DNA of 64,000 nt from Streptomyces sp. P9-A2 (lineage in GTDB: Bacteria; Actinomycetota; Actinomycetes; Streptomycetales; Streptomycetaceae), in the NCBI RefSeq assembly GCF_036634175.1, contig NZ_JAZIFX010000001.1, forward strand, positions 1,736,001-1,800,000. Reading direction: 5' to 3'. The position numbers were made by a program, and so were the translations under genes. This document shows positions 19,604-31,188 of this stretch, piece by piece; positions within the stretch are counted from its first letter, which is position 1, and every line of letters starts with the position of its first letter. Below the pieces are notes generated by a model, which saw nothing but the letters and a program-made list of their open reading frames with translations, was not told the DNA's origin and searched no databases.

Positions 19604-21831
19604 CTCTCCAGCCCCCGTCCGTCGTCCGGGGCGCCCGTGGACACGGGCTCCCCGGGAGAACCCCCGGACTGCCCGGGTTCTTCCACGTCGTCCATGCCCT
19701 CCATATCAACCATGTCATCCATGATCTCGCCCGTCGCCGTGTTCACGGCGGGACCGGCGGGGACCGCTCCGGCGAGGGCCACGATGATCCTCTCGGCCGT
19801 CTTGCGGCCTATGCCGGGCACGTCGCAGATCTGCTCGACGGTCGCCGCCCGTAGTTTCCTCACCGAGCCGAAGTGCTTGATCAGCACCTGCTTGCGGGTC
19901 TCGCCCAGGCCGGGCACGTCGTCCAGCGGACCGGACCGGAAGCGTTTGGCCCGCTTGACCCGCTGATAACCGATGGCGAAGCGGTGCGCCTCGTCCCGGA
20001 CGCGCTGGAGCAGGTAGAGGCCCTCGCTGGTGCGGGGCAGCACCACCGGGTCGCCGTCGTCCGGCAGCCACACCTCCTCCAGCCGCTTGGCGAGGCCGCA
20101 CACCGCGATGTCGTCGATACCGAGCTCGTCCAGGGCCCGGCGGGCCGCCGCGACCTGGGGGGCCCCGCCGTCGACGACCACCAGCTGGGGCGGATAGGCG
20201 AAGCGCTTGGGACGGCCGTCGTCCTCGGTGAGCGTGCTCGCGGAGGGCACGGCGGGGCCGCCGGCGGTCCCGTCCGGGCCGGGGACACCCTCGGCGCCGG
20301 CGGCCCCGTCCGGGCTCAGGGTCACGTCCACACCGGTCGCCTCACCGCCGGCCTCGGCACCGGCACCGGCACCGGCACCGGCACCGGCACCGGCACCAGG
20401 CTCCTCGTCGTCGCTCCACTCGCCGGTCCGCTCCTTGTCGGCGAGATAGCGCCGGAAGCGGCGGGTGATCACCTCGTGCATGGACCGGACGTCGTCCTGG
20501 CCGGCGAAGCTCTTGATCTGGAAACGGCGGTACTCGCTCTTGCGGGCCAGCCCGTCCTCGAAGACGACCATGGAGGCCACCACGTCGTCGCCCTGGAGGT
20601 GCGAGATGTCGTAGCACTCGATCCGCAGCGGGGCACTGTCCAGGCCGAGGGCCTCGGCGATCTCCTCCAGCGCGCGCGAGCGTGTGGTCAGATCGGAGGC
20701 GCGCTTGGTCTTGTGCAGGACGAGGGCCTGCTGGGCATTGCGCTCCACGGTCTCCATCAGGGCCCGCTTGTCCCCGCGCTGCGGAACCCGCAGCGAGACG
20801 CCCGAGCCTCGCCGCCCGGTGAGCCACTGCTGGACCGGCTCCACCGGGTCGGGCAGCGCGGGGACCAGGACCTCCTTCGGGACGGCGTCGCCGGTCTCCT
20901 CGCCGTACAGCTGCTGCAGGGCGTGCTCCACGAGGGCGCCGGTGGTGATCTCCTCCACCTTGTCGGTGACCCAGCCCCGCTGGCCGCGCACGCGTCCGCC
21001 GCGCACATGGAAGATCTGGACGGCCGCTTCCAGCTCGTCCTCGGCGACCGCGATCAGGTCGGCGTCGGTGGCGTCGGTGAGCACCACCGCGCTCTTCTCC
21101 ATGGCCTTCTTCAGCGCCCCGATGTCGTCCCGCAGGCGGGCGGCCCGCTCGTACTCCATCTCCTCGGCCGCCTCGGTCATCCGCTGTTCCAGTCGACGCA
21201 GCTGGGCGCCGGTGCGGCCGGTCATGAAGTCGCAGAACTCCTCCGCGAGTTCGCGGTGCTCCTCGGCGGAGATCCGGTCCACGCAGGGCGCCGAGCACTT
21301 GCCGATGTAGCCGAGCAGGCAGGGGCGGCCCGTGCGGGCGGCGTTCTTGAAGACACCGGCCGAGCAGGTGCGCACCGGGAACACCCGCAGCAGCAGGTCC
21401 ACGGTGTCGCGGATCGCCCACGCGTGCCCGTACGGACCGAAGTACCGGACACCCTTCTTCTTGTGACCGCGCATCACCTGCACACGCGGGAACTCCTCGT
21501 TCATCGTCACCGCGAGGTACGGGTAGCTCTTGTCGTCCCGGTACTTGACGTTGAAACGGGGGTCGTACTCCTTGATCCAGGAGTACTCCAGCTGGAGCGC
21601 CTCGACCTCCGTGGACACCACCGTCCACTCCACGGAGACGGCCGTGGTGACCATGGTGCGGGTGCGCGGATGGAGGCCGGCGAGATCCTGGAAGTAGTTC
21701 GCCAGGCGCTGGCGCAGGCTCTTCGCCTTGCCGACGTAGATCACCCGGCGGTGCTCGTCACGGAACCGGTAGACCCCCGGCGAGTCGGGGATCTCACCCG
21801 GTTTGGGGCGGTAGCTGGAGGGGTCGGCCAT
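19600..21831 (-). CDS. uvrC: excinuclease ABC subunit UvrC
   Basis: A 743-residue nuclease that makes both incisions in UvrABC nucleotide excision repair. Domains: GIY-YIG (about 18-50, [19 protein letters not shown]), Cys-rich region ([20 protein letters not shown]), UVR helix pair that binds UvrB (about 212-245), RNase H-like endonuclease ([33 protein letters not shown]) and helix-hairpin-helix pair ([28 protein letters not shown]). An Ala/Gly repeat insert sits between the two halves of the endonuclease domain (about 476-492), and the acidic tail after the HhH is unusually long. First gene of the run into rapZ. Confidence 0.97.
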   Translation of the reverse strand: MADPSSYRPKPGEIPDSPGVYRFRDEHRRVIYVGKAKSLRQRLANYFQDLAGLHPRTRTMVTTAVSVEWTVVSTEVEALQLEYSWIKEYDPRFNVKYRDDKSYPYLAVTMNEEFPRVQVMRGHKKKGVRYFGPYGHAWAIRDTVDLLLRVFPVRTCSAGVFKNAARTGRPCLLGYIGKCSAPCVDRISAEEHRELAEEFCDFMTGRTGAQLRRLEQRMTEAAEEMEYERAARLRDDIGALKKAMEKSAVVLTDATDADLIAVAEDELEAAVQIFHVRGGRVRGQRGWVTDKVEEITTGALVEHALQQLYGEETGDAVPKEVLVPALPDPVEPVQQWLTGRRGSGVSLRVPQRGDKRALMETVERNAQQALVLHKTKRASDLTTRSRALEEIAEALGLDSAPLRIECYDISHLQGDDVVASMVVFEDGLARKSEYRRFQIKSFAGQDDVRSMHEVITRRFRRYLADKERTGEWSDDEEPGAGAGAGAGAGAGAEAGGEATGVDVTLSPDGAAGAEGVPGPDGTAGGPAVPSASTLTEDDGRPKRFAYPPQLVVVDGGAPQVAAARRALDELGIDDIAVCGLAKRLEEVWLPDDGDPVVLPRTSEGLYLLQRVRDEAHRFAIGYQRVKRAKRFRSGPLDDVPGLGETRKQVLIKHFGSVRKLRAATVEQICDVPGIGRKTAERIIVALAGAVPAGPAVNTATGEIMDDMVDMEGMDDVEEPGQSGGSPGEPVSTGAPDDGRGLER
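20356..20397. repeat. seven GGCACC hexanucleotide repeats inside uvrC
   Basis: Seven perfect copies encode an Ala-Gly run in UvrC. Six-base units preserve the frame when copies are gained or lost, so the length of this linker may vary between strains. Confidence 0.9.
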
Positions 21832-22005
21832 GTCTCACACCCTACTGGCGGGCACCGACACGGCGGCGGGGCCGGGCGGCCACCGGCCGGGCATCGCTCC
21901 GGAACGGTTATGACGGGTGAGAAGCGGGAATGTGGGGGGTCCGGCCCTTGGGCGGGATGCCAGCAGGATGCGGACGCGGTCACGAGTCGGAGGGCTGGTC
22001 GGACA
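21832..22005. other. intergenic stretch upstream of uvrC
   Basis: The uvrC promoter should lie here on the minus strand and that of the small ORF on the plus strand. GGAGGG at 21989-21994 is a candidate ribosome binding site for the ATG at 22006. No other gene is seen. Confidence 0.4.
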
Positions 22006-22179
22006 ATGCGACAGACACGGATCGAGAAATCACGACGGCCGGCCGCCCGCGCCCGCCGGCACGCGGACGAGACGGCCGCTCTTTTCGACTCCCTCGACCC
22101 ACGCGACCCCGACATCGTGCGCGCCAAGCGTCTGGGTCCGCGTCCGAAGGGCGACCGGGACACGGCGGGTCGGTCGTAG
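22006..22179 (+). CDS. small basic hypothetical protein (57 residues)
   Basis: Unrecognised. A small ORF with ATG at 22006 preceded by GGAGGG, divergent from uvrC and followed within 30 bases by a strong hairpin terminator. It is Arg/Asp-rich: RRPAARARRHADETAALFDS, then LDPRDPDIVRAKRLGPRPKG. The composition and the sharp terminator suggest an expressed small gene, but no family can be named and no membrane segment is present. Confidence 0.5.
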   Translation: MRQTRIEKSRRPAARARRHADETAALFDSLDPRDPDIVRAKRLGPRPKGDRDTAGRS

Positions 22180-22209
22180 AGGTGCCGTAGGGGCCCCGTC
22201 GCAGCGGGG

Positions 22210-22253
22210 CGTCAGGGGCCGTGTCGGCCTTCGGGTCGGCACGGCCCCTGACG
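22210..22253 (+). terminator. strong hairpin terminator
   Basis: CGTCAGGGGCCGTG pairs with CACGGCCCCTGACG, a 14-base perfect stem, with a further inner stem (TCGG/GTCGG). It lies 30 bases after the small ORF. No long T-run follows, as is common in Streptomyces. Confidence 0.85.
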
Positions 22254-22353
22254 TGTGTGCACCGCATGTGTGCACGGCGCGGGCGCCCTTGTTGGGCACC
22301 AGGTGTTGTCGGGAATTGGTCAACACGCTTTAATGCGGGGAACTCGGAGCCCC

Positions 22354-22478
22354 TTTGAACCCTCCCCCAGCCGAAGCAGGGGGATTCCTGGCTCAGGAAG
22401 CCCCACAGGTCAGCGACCTGCGAGGTCCTACTCCCTCAACACCAGCCGGGACGGAACCTGCCCGGTTTGTTGAGCAAA
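22354..22478 (-). ncRNA. IS200/IS605 right-end / omegaRNA-like structured element without tnpB
   Basis: Read on the minus strand the segment folds into successive stems: CTCAACA/TGTTGAG (22474-22468 with 22441-22435) enclosing CCGGG/CCCGG; CAGGTC-GCT-GACCTG (22420-22406); and a terminal CCCCCTGC-TTCG-GCTGGGGG hairpin followed by AGGGTTCAA. From memory, such a multi-stem RNA with a GGGGGAGG..TTCAA end resembles the 3' region of actinobacterial IS200/IS605 elements, where the omegaRNA and right end overlap. No tnpB or tnpA is nearby, so this would be a solitary element or a transposon scar. The adjoining bases (22353 downward) would be the guide if it were functional. Confidence 0.5.
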
Positions 22479-22635
22479 GCTCGGTTGTGCCGTCCTGGTT
22501 CTCGATCGGCACGGTATGCGCGCTTGGTTCTCGCAACGCACGGCAGGCACTTTACCCGATCACGGGGGCGGACCCGGGGTGCGCCGAGCGAACGGCCTGA
22601 CCAGCCGTTGTGGACATTCAGAGAAAGGCCCCTGC

Positions 22636-23586
22636 ATGCCGCACGCCACACCGCACACGGACACGGACACCACCGCGAAACTGGACTCGGCCCTGCGCGG
22701 CGGCCCCTTCCATGTCGCCCTGCGGGCCGCGATAGCCGCCCGCGGCCTGCCGCTGCAACGGGTGCAGCACCATCTGTCGCGCCACGGCGTGAAGGTGGGT
22801 GTCACCAGTCTCAGTTACTGGCAACAGGGCGCCCGTCGCCCGCAGCGCGCGGAGTCGCTGCGGGCCGTACGGGCACTGGAGGAGATTCTGGAGTTGCCGG
22901 AGGAGTCGCTGATCCGTCTGCTCGCCGAGTCCGACGAGCAGACGCCGGACGGCCGCCCCGCGGGCCGTTCCTACCGCTCGCTGCTCGAGGCCTCGGGCGT
23001 CCTCTCGGGGCTGCTGGCCGAGCTCGACGCCCCACGGGACAGCGGGCTGCAGACCCTGGGGCACCACGAGCGGGTCCGGATCGGGGCGCACCGGGAGCTG
23101 GCGGAACGTGAGTCCCACCACATCGTGCGCGCGCACCGGGACGGCATCGACCGCTTCGTGGCCGTCCACCACGGTGACCCCGGTTCCGCACCGGCCCGGA
23201 TGACCGTGCATTCCCTGGAGAACTGCCGCACCGGCCGCGTCCGCTGGCAGCAGGACACCGGTGTGCTCGCGGCCGAGCTTCTCTTCGACACGCGGCTGCG
23301 GGCCGGTGACACGTTCCTGTTCCGGTACGCCGTCGAGGACGGCACGGCCGGTGTCTCGCGTGAGTACCTGCACGGGACGGACTCCCCCGGCGGCCAGTAC
23401 GCGCTCCAGGTGTGCTTCGACGCCGGGGCGCTCCCGGCGCGCTGCCACCGGTTCACCCAGCACTCCGCGGCGGCACCGCGCGGCGGCCGTCAGGAGCTGG
23501 CGGTCAGCGCTCTGCACCGCTCGGTGCACCTGGTCGAGCCGCGCGTGCGCTCGGGGTACGTGGGGATCGGCTGGGACTGGGACTGA
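22636..23586 (+). CDS. helix-turn-helix (XRE-like) protein of unknown function
   Basis: 316 residues from the ATG at 22636, preceded by AGAAAGG. Residues about 25-75 look like a Cro/XRE-type DNA-binding region (GGPFHVALRAAIAARGLPLQ, VGVTSLSYWQQGARRPQRAE), used here with a YWQQG motif seen in Streptomyces regulators. The larger C-terminal part (about 130-316), with FDTRLRAGDTFLFRYAVEDG and ALQVCFDAGALPARC, resembles a beta-sandwich effector domain. Function is unknown. The gap upstream (22254-22635) carries the omegaRNA-like element; its promoter is not identified. Confidence 0.75.
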   Translation: MPHATPHTDTDTTAKLDSALRGGPFHVALRAAIAARGLPLQRVQHHLSRHGVKVGVTSLSYWQQGARRPQRAESLRAVRALEEILELPEESLIRLLAESDEQTPDGRPAGRSYRSLLEASGVLSGLLAELDAPRDSGLQTLGHHERVRIGAHRELAERESHHIVRAHRDGIDRFVAVHHGDPGSAPARMTVHSLENCRTGRVRWQQDTGVLAAELLFDTRLRAGDTFLFRYAVEDGTAGVSREYLHGTDSPGGQYALQVCFDAGALPARCHRFTQHSAAAPRGGRQELAVSALHRSVHLVEPRVRSGYVGIGWDWD

Positions 23587-23659
23587 GGCCCGGCTCGGAG
23601 CCGGACCTCGGTCCTGCGGCTCAGGTCTGCGGCTCAGTCATGCAGTTCAGTCCCGCAGT

Positions 23660-24079
23660 TCAGTCCTGCGGCTTCGCGATGATCGTGCCGTTCCGAACCT
23701 CGACGGAGAGCCGTGTCAGCGGTGCCACCGCCGGCTCGCGCAGCACCTTGCCGGTGGTGGCGTCGAACTCGCTCCCGTGGCACGGGCAGATCAGCTTCGT
23801 CCCCTTCAGCTGGTTGATGGGGCAGCTCGCGTGCGTGCAGAGGGTGCTGTACGCCGTGAAGGAACCCTCGTCGTCCCGGCTGACGACGACGTTGTGGTCC
23901 CAGTACAGCTTGCTGCTCCCCCGGGCGACCTCGCTCTCCGCGCCGAGCTCGACGGGCCCGGTCAACTCCGAAGGCCTCTCCTCGCCTCCCCCGCAGGCGG
24001 TGAGGCCGAGTCCGGCCACAGAGGTGAGGGCCATGCCTCTCAGAACGGTACGGCGGCTCGCGGCGGATCGGCCGGACAT
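23660..24079 (-). CDS. Rieske (2Fe-2S) iron-sulfur lipoprotein
   Basis: 139 residues; ATG at 24079 chosen because GGAGATCC precedes it (the frame is open to 24178). The N-terminus is a twin-arginine lipoprotein signal: SRRTVLRGMALTS with lipobox LTAC (Cys29), so it should be exported folded and anchored outside. The Rieske cluster ligands are intact: Cys81 and His83 in CTHASC, Cys98 and His101 in CPCHGSEF, with Cys86 and Cys100 for the disulfide. Small single-domain Rieske proteins of this kind act in extracytoplasmic electron transfer. The partner is not visible. Divergent from the lacI-type gene. Confidence 0.9.
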   Translation of the reverse strand: MSGRSAASRRTVLRGMALTSVAGLGLTACGGGEERPSELTGPVELGAESEVARGSSKLYWDHNVVVSRDDEGSFTAYSTLCTHASCPINQLKGTKLICPCHGSEFDATTGKVLREPAVAPLTRLSVEVRNGTIIAKPQD

Positions 24080-24194
24080 GGGATCTCCACTGGTCGGACG
24101 GCGGTACGTGGCGACCCTATCGGGGGCGGTCCCTCCGGCCGCCGGGCGGGAGCGGGTGGGGCCGGTGGACCGGGACACGGTGCGCGCGAGAAGC

Positions 24195-24218
24195 GTAAAC
24201 GCTTGCGCAAACGTTTAC
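24195..24218. promoter_or_regulatory. double LacI-family operator
   Basis: GTAAACGCTTGC (24195-24206) is followed at once by GCAAACGTTTAC (24207-24218), an inverted pair with one mismatch and the central TTGCGCAA and AAACGTTT palindromes typical of LacI/GalR operators. It lies 84 bases before the LacI-family gene and 116 bases before the divergent Rieske gene. Likely autoregulation and control of the kinase downstream. Confidence 0.8.
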
Positions 24219-24301
24219 GTCTGCCGCCGGATGAGATAGCTTCCCCGTCACGGAGCCACCGCGGGACACCCGCACCGGCCGGTACGCGAAGGGAGTGGGC
24301 G

Positions 24302-25426
24302 ATGGCGACCATGACGGACGTGGCGCGGTGCGCCGGAGTCTCGGTCGCGACCGTCTCGCACGTCCTGAACGGCACACGGCCGGTCCTCCCGCACACCCGC
24401 CAGGCGGTCCTGGACGCCGTCGAGGAGCTCGGCTACACCCCGAACACGCTGGCCCGCTCGCTGGTGACCTCCCGGACCCGCTCGATCGGGCTCGCGGTGT
24501 CGGCGATCAGCAACCCGTACTTCACGGAGATCCTCCAGGGCGTCGAGGCGGCCGCCCTGGAGCATGGCTACAGCCTGCTCATCGCCGATCCGCACGACGA
24601 CCCCGAGCACGAGCGCAAGGTCGTGCAGCTGCTGCACGAGCGGCGGGTGGAGGGCATGATCGTCGCGCCCTCCGCGCAGCCGCGCGGGCTGCTCGCCTAC
24701 CTCGGGCGCCATCGCGTACCGGCCGTGTTCCTCGACCGGGTGGTCGAGGAACACGGGGAGGACGGCCCGCGCTTCGACCAGGTCTGCGCCGAGAACACGG
24801 AGCCGACGGCCCGGCTGGTCACCCACCTCGCCGGGCTCGGCCACCGCCGGATCGCCCTGGTCGCGGGGCGGCCCGGGTTCAGCACCACCGCCGAACGGAT
24901 CACCGGGTACCGGCAGGGCCTCGCGGGTGCGGGGCTGCCGTTCGACGCACGGCTCCTGGTGCACGGCGACTCCGAGTCGGCCGGCGCCGAACGGGTCACC
25001 GGTGACCTGCTCTCCCTCTGTGTTCCCCCGACCGCGCTGGTCACCGGGAACAACGCCATGACGATCGGCGCGCTGCGCGCCCTGCGCGCCCACGGGCTCT
25101 CCGTTCCCGGGGACATCGCGCTGTGCTGCTTCGACGACTTCGCCTGGGCGGACCTGTTCTCCCCCCGGCTCACCGCGATCGCCCAGCCCAGCCGGGACAT
25201 CGGCGCCCGTGCCGTCCAGGTGCTCCTGGACCGGCTCGCCGCGCCGGACCGGCCCGCTCGGACCGAGCGGCTCTCCTGCGCCTTCGTGCACCGCACGTCC
25301 TGCGGCTGCCCGGACCCGCAGGACCCCCGGAGCGGCCTGTCCGGTCCCCGTAGCCCCCGCGGCCTCGGCACACGCAGCGGACCCACCGCAGCAGACCCGG
25401 TGACCGACGACCCGACAAGCCAGTAA
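24302..25426 (+). CDS. LacI family transcriptional regulator
   Basis: 374 residues from the ATG at 24302. N-terminal LacI helix-turn-helix and hinge: TMTDVARCAGVSVATVSHVL, then LGYTPNTLARSLVTSRTRSI. The periplasmic-binding-protein-like effector domain follows (IGLAVSAISNPYFTEILQGV, IALVAGRPGFSTTAERITGY, CCFDDFAWADLFSPRLTAIA). The last 35 residues are a Pro/Arg-rich tail of no recognised function. It is followed after 36 bases by a PfkB sugar kinase and preceded by a perfect-looking LacI operator, so it is the likely repressor of its own sugar-kinase operon. The inducer is unknown. Confidence 0.93.
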   Translation: MATMTDVARCAGVSVATVSHVLNGTRPVLPHTRQAVLDAVEELGYTPNTLARSLVTSRTRSIGLAVSAISNPYFTEILQGVEAAALEHGYSLLIADPHDDPEHERKVVQLLHERRVEGMIVAPSAQPRGLLAYLGRHRVPAVFLDRVVEEHGEDGPRFDQVCAENTEPTARLVTHLAGLGHRRIALVAGRPGFSTTAERITGYRQGLAGAGLPFDARLLVHGDSESAGAERVTGDLLSLCVPPTALVTGNNAMTIGALRALRAHGLSVPGDIALCCFDDFAWADLFSPRLTAIAQPSRDIGARAVQVLLDRLAAPDRPARTERLSCAFVHRTSCGCPDPQDPRSGLSGPRSPRGLGTRSGPTAADPVTDDPTSQ

Positions 25427-25462
25427 CCCAGCAACCCCAGCACCCCGCGAAAGGGACTTCTC

Positions 25463-26371
25463 GTGATCGTCGTAGCCGGTGAGGCACTGATCGACCTGGT
25501 ACCGCAGGGCGCGGGCGCGCTCGCGGCGCTGACGCCGGCGCTCGGCGGCGGCCCCTACAACACGGCGGTGGCGCTGGGCCGTCTCGGCTCCCCCACCGCA
25601 TTCTGCTCCCGGGTGTCCCGCGACGCCTTCGGCGAGGCGCTGCTGGACCGGCTGCGGGAGACCGGCGTGGTGGTGTCGTCGGTGCAGCGCGGTGACGAGC
25701 CGACGACGCTCGCCGTCGCCACCGTCGCGGCGGACGGCTCGGCGGTCTACTCCTTCTACGTGGAGGGGACGGCGGACCGGCTGTTCACGGTGCCGGACGC
25801 GCTGCCGGCCGGCACCCGCGCGGTGTCCTTCGGCACCTGCTCCCTCGTACTGGAGCCGGGGGCGACCGCGTACGAGGAACTGATGCGCACGGCCCACGCG
25901 CGCGGTGTGTTCACCGCGCTGGATCCCAACATCCGGCCGGGGCTGATCCCGGACCCCGACGCCTACCGGGCCCGGTTCCTCAGCTGGCTGCCGTCGGTGT
26001 CGCTGCTGAAGCTGTCCGAGGAGGACGCCCGGTGGCTCGGCGGTACGCCCGCGCGGTGGCTGGCGGCCGGTCCGGCGGCGGTCGTGGTCACCCGGGGCGG
26101 TGACGGGCTGACCGTGTTCACCCGGGAGGGCGGCGAGTACTCCGTGCCGGGTGAACGGATCGAGGTGGTGGACACGATCGGCGCGGGCGACACCGTCAAC
26201 GCCGCGTTGCTGCATGGTCTGGCGGCCCGGGACGCGCTCAGCGGGCGGGGGGTGGCCGCGCTGGGCGCGGACGGCTGGCGGGAGCTGCTCGGCTTCGCGG
26301 CGCGCGCGGCGGCGATCACCTGCTCACGCGCGGGCGCGGAGCCGCCGTGCGCGCGTGAAGTAGCCGTCTGA
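25463..26371 (+). CDS. PfkB family carbohydrate kinase (fructokinase-like)
   Basis: 302 residues, GTG start at 25463 after GAAAGGGA. Phosphorylates a sugar, probably fructose or a related hexose/pentose. PfkB marks: IVVAGEALIDLVPQ at the N-terminus, GGGPYNTAVALGRLG, LDPNIRPGL in the middle and DTIGAGDTVNAALLHGL near the C-terminus with the catalytic Asp and anion hole. The gene is directly behind the LacI regulator and its operator, so the pair probably handles one sugar. No transporter is adjacent. Confidence 0.9.
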   Translation: MIVVAGEALIDLVPQGAGALAALTPALGGGPYNTAVALGRLGSPTAFCSRVSRDAFGEALLDRLRETGVVVSSVQRGDEPTTLAVATVAADGSAVYSFYVEGTADRLFTVPDALPAGTRAVSFGTCSLVLEPGATAYEELMRTAHARGVFTALDPNIRPGLIPDPDAYRARFLSWLPSVSLLKLSEEDARWLGGTPARWLAAGPAAVVVTRGGDGLTVFTREGGEYSVPGERIEVVDTIGAGDTVNAALLHGLAARDALSGRGVAALGADGWRELLGFAARAAAITCSRAGAEPPCAREVAV

Positions 26372-26479
26372 CGGCCACCCCGCCGGTTTCACTGCCGGTC
26401 GGAGGGCCGGCGGGCAGGTGCATGGAGGACACCGTGACTTCGCCCGACATCAGTCGTTGACCCAGCGGCAGACGAGCTG
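26372..26479. other. intergenic stretch with weak hairpin after PfkB kinase gene
   Basis: CCCGCCGG (26379-26386) can pair with CCGGCGGG (26407-26414) across a 20-base loop, a modest terminator for the kinase. No gene or further I-E-like repeat was seen; the position 61 bases upstream of repeat 1 (26419-26446) is not a repeat. Confidence 0.4.
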
Positions 26480-26568
26480 GATTTCCCCGCCGCAGCGGGG
26501 ATGGTCCGTTTCTCCGGGAGGTCCTTGGCGCCGAGCGTATGTTGTCCCCGCCCTCGCGGGGATGCGCC
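26480..26568 (+). CRISPR. two-repeat type I-E-like CRISPR remnant at uvrA 3' end
   Basis: Two 28-base repeats (26480-26507 and 26541-26568) flank one 33-base spacer (26508-26540), a 61-base period as in type I-E arrays. Repeat cores are CCCCGC-CGCA-GCGGGGAT and CCCCGC-CCTC-GCGGGGAT: both keep a perfect 6-base stem though loop bases differ. This resembles the Streptomyces I-E consensus. No cas gene and no third repeat lies in the window, so it is an orphan or decayed mini-array. It ends 20 bases beyond the uvrA stop codon. Confidence 0.65.
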
Positions 26569-26588
26569 AGATCCCAGCCCGCCTGCCT

Positions 26589-29510
<2,922 letters not shown>

Positions 29511-29732
29511 GCGGGTCCGCACCTTTCTGAGAGGGGTGACAGGGGCGGGGCCCCCGTGTCTTCTCACACTAGGGCGAGCCACTGACAACGCCGGTCGGAT
29601 TCACGGATTGACAACAATTCCCGGCTCTCCAGCATGCCCGACGCCGCGCCCGAGTTTATAGCACGTGCATTCGATTCACGGCCTTCCTTCACCACCTTCA
29701 CCCGAAGGTGTGGCGGGGCTAGGGTCGACGTC

Positions 29733-30422
29733 ATGATTGATCACGCCCATGACCTGGCGTCCGTACACGGCGCGACCGAACGGCTGCTCCGCGCGGTCGC
29801 CGCACTGGACAACGCCGCTGTGACGCAGGCGTCACGGCTTCCGGGCTGGACCCGTGGACATGTACTGGCCCACCTCGCGCGCAACGCGGACGCCTTGGTG
29901 AACGTCCTGGAGGGGCGCCCGATGTACGTCTCCGCCGCCGCCCGGGAGGCCGACATCGAGCGGGACGCCCCGCGCCCCCTCGACGTCCAGCTCGCCGACG
30001 TGCGGGAGAGCGCGGCCCGTTTCCAGGAGGTGGGCGGGGCCCCGGCGGACTGGTCGCGCACGGTGGAGCTGCGCAACGGGGTCACCGACCGGGCGGAGCG
30101 ACTGCCCTTCCGGCGCTGGGTCGAGGTGGAACTGCACCACGTGGACCTCGGCATCGGTTACGAGCTGGAGGATCTGCCGACGGATTTCACCGAACGGGAG
30201 ATCCGCTTCCTGAGGGCGCGGTTCGACGGCCACCGGGACGTGCCCACGACGCGGCTGGCCACCTCCGACGGCCGGACCTGGACCACGGGCGGCGGGGCGC
30301 CGGGCGGCCCGGTCGCGGTCGAGGGCCCGGCCGCCGAGCTGCTCGGCTGGCTCGCCGGGCGCCGTGACGGCTCGGGGCTGACGGTGACGTCCGGCACCCT
30401 GCCCGCCCTTCCCCCGCTATAG
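29733..30422 (+). CDS. maleylpyruvate isomerase family mycothiol-dependent enzyme
   Basis: 229 residues; start ATG at 29733 (the frame is open to 29634, which has no signal). A DinB/MDMPI-type fold, with SVHGATERLLRAVAALDN, SRLPGWTRGHVLAHLARNA and FRRWVEVELHHVDLG, where His and Asp/Glu residues bind the metal. Such enzymes use mycothiol, the actinobacterial thiol, for isomerisation or detoxification. Gene ends 10 bases before the MBL gene, so the two are an operon. The substrate is unknown. Confidence 0.85.
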   Translation: MIDHAHDLASVHGATERLLRAVAALDNAAVTQASRLPGWTRGHVLAHLARNADALVNVLEGRPMYVSAAAREADIERDAPRPLDVQLADVRESAARFQEVGGAPADWSRTVELRNGVTDRAERLPFRRWVEVELHHVDLGIGYELEDLPTDFTEREIRFLRARFDGHRDVPTTRLATSDGRTWTTGGGAPGGPVAVEGPAAELLGWLAGRRDGSGLTVTSGTLPALPPL

Positions 30423-30432
30423 GCTGGCCGCC

Positions 30433-31089
30433 ATGACGTACAGCGGGCATGTGACGGTCGGCGGACCGGCCGATGTGCACGAACTCAAGGACCTGATGAT
30501 CACCAAGGTCGCCGTCGGGCCCATGAACAACAACGCCTATCTCCTGCGCTGCCGGGCCACCGACGAGCAGCTGCTGATCGACGCGGCCAACGACGCGGAC
30601 GCCCTGCTGGGCACGATCGGTGACGACGGCATCGCGTCCGTCGTCACCACGCACCGGCACGGCGACCACTGGCAGGCGCTCGCCCGGGTGGTGGCGGCCA
30701 CCGGGGCCCGCACCCACGCGGGCCGGGAGGACGCCGAGGGCATTCCGGTGCCGACGGACGTCCTGGTCGACGACGGCGACACGATCCGGGTGGGGCGGGT
30801 GGAACTCACCGCGCGCCGTCTCGTCGGCCACACGCCCGGCTCGATCGCCCTCGTCTACGACGATCCGCACGGGCATCCCCATGTGTTCACCGGGGACTGC
30901 CTGTTCCCGGGCGGTGTGGGCAACACCCACAAGGACCCGGAGGCGTTCGCCGCCCTGATCCACGACGTCGAGACGAAGATCTTCGACGTGCTCCCCGACG
31001 AGACCTGGGTCTACCCCGGGCACGGCAACGACACCACGCTGGGCACCGAGCGCCCGCAGCTGCCCGAGTGGCGCACGCGGGGCTGGTGA
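30433..31089 (+). CDS. metallo-beta-lactamase fold hydrolase
   Basis: 218 residues, ATG at 30433. Hydroxyacylglutathione hydrolase-like metallo-beta-lactamase: metal-binding HRHGDHW (about 74-80), LVGHTPGSIALV, FTGDCLFPGGVGN with the bridging Asp, and YPGHGND with the third His. Cytoplasmic; glyoxalase II-type thioester hydrolysis, possibly of a mycothiol thioester given the neighbour, is plausible but not shown by sequence. Confidence 0.9.
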   Translation: MTYSGHVTVGGPADVHELKDLMITKVAVGPMNNNAYLLRCRATDEQLLIDAANDADALLGTIGDDGIASVVTTHRHGDHWQALARVVAATGARTHAGREDAEGIPVPTDVLVDDGDTIRVGRVELTARRLVGHTPGSIALVYDDPHGHPHVFTGDCLFPGGVGNTHKDPEAFAALIHDVETKIFDVLPDETWVYPGHGNDTTLGTERPQLPEWRTRGW

Positions 31090-31188
31090 CGCGCGGGACC
31101 GGGTGAGTGGCGGCCGGGTGTCCCGGCACCGGTACCGGCCCGGGTGAGCCCTGTCCTCCGGGGTGGATGCCGGGAGGCGGGCCGGGGC

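Noticed and set aside
29634..29732. Longer N-terminus for the mycothiol-type enzyme
   Set aside because: Upstream residues do not resemble the family and no ribosome binding site is present; ATG 29733 fits.
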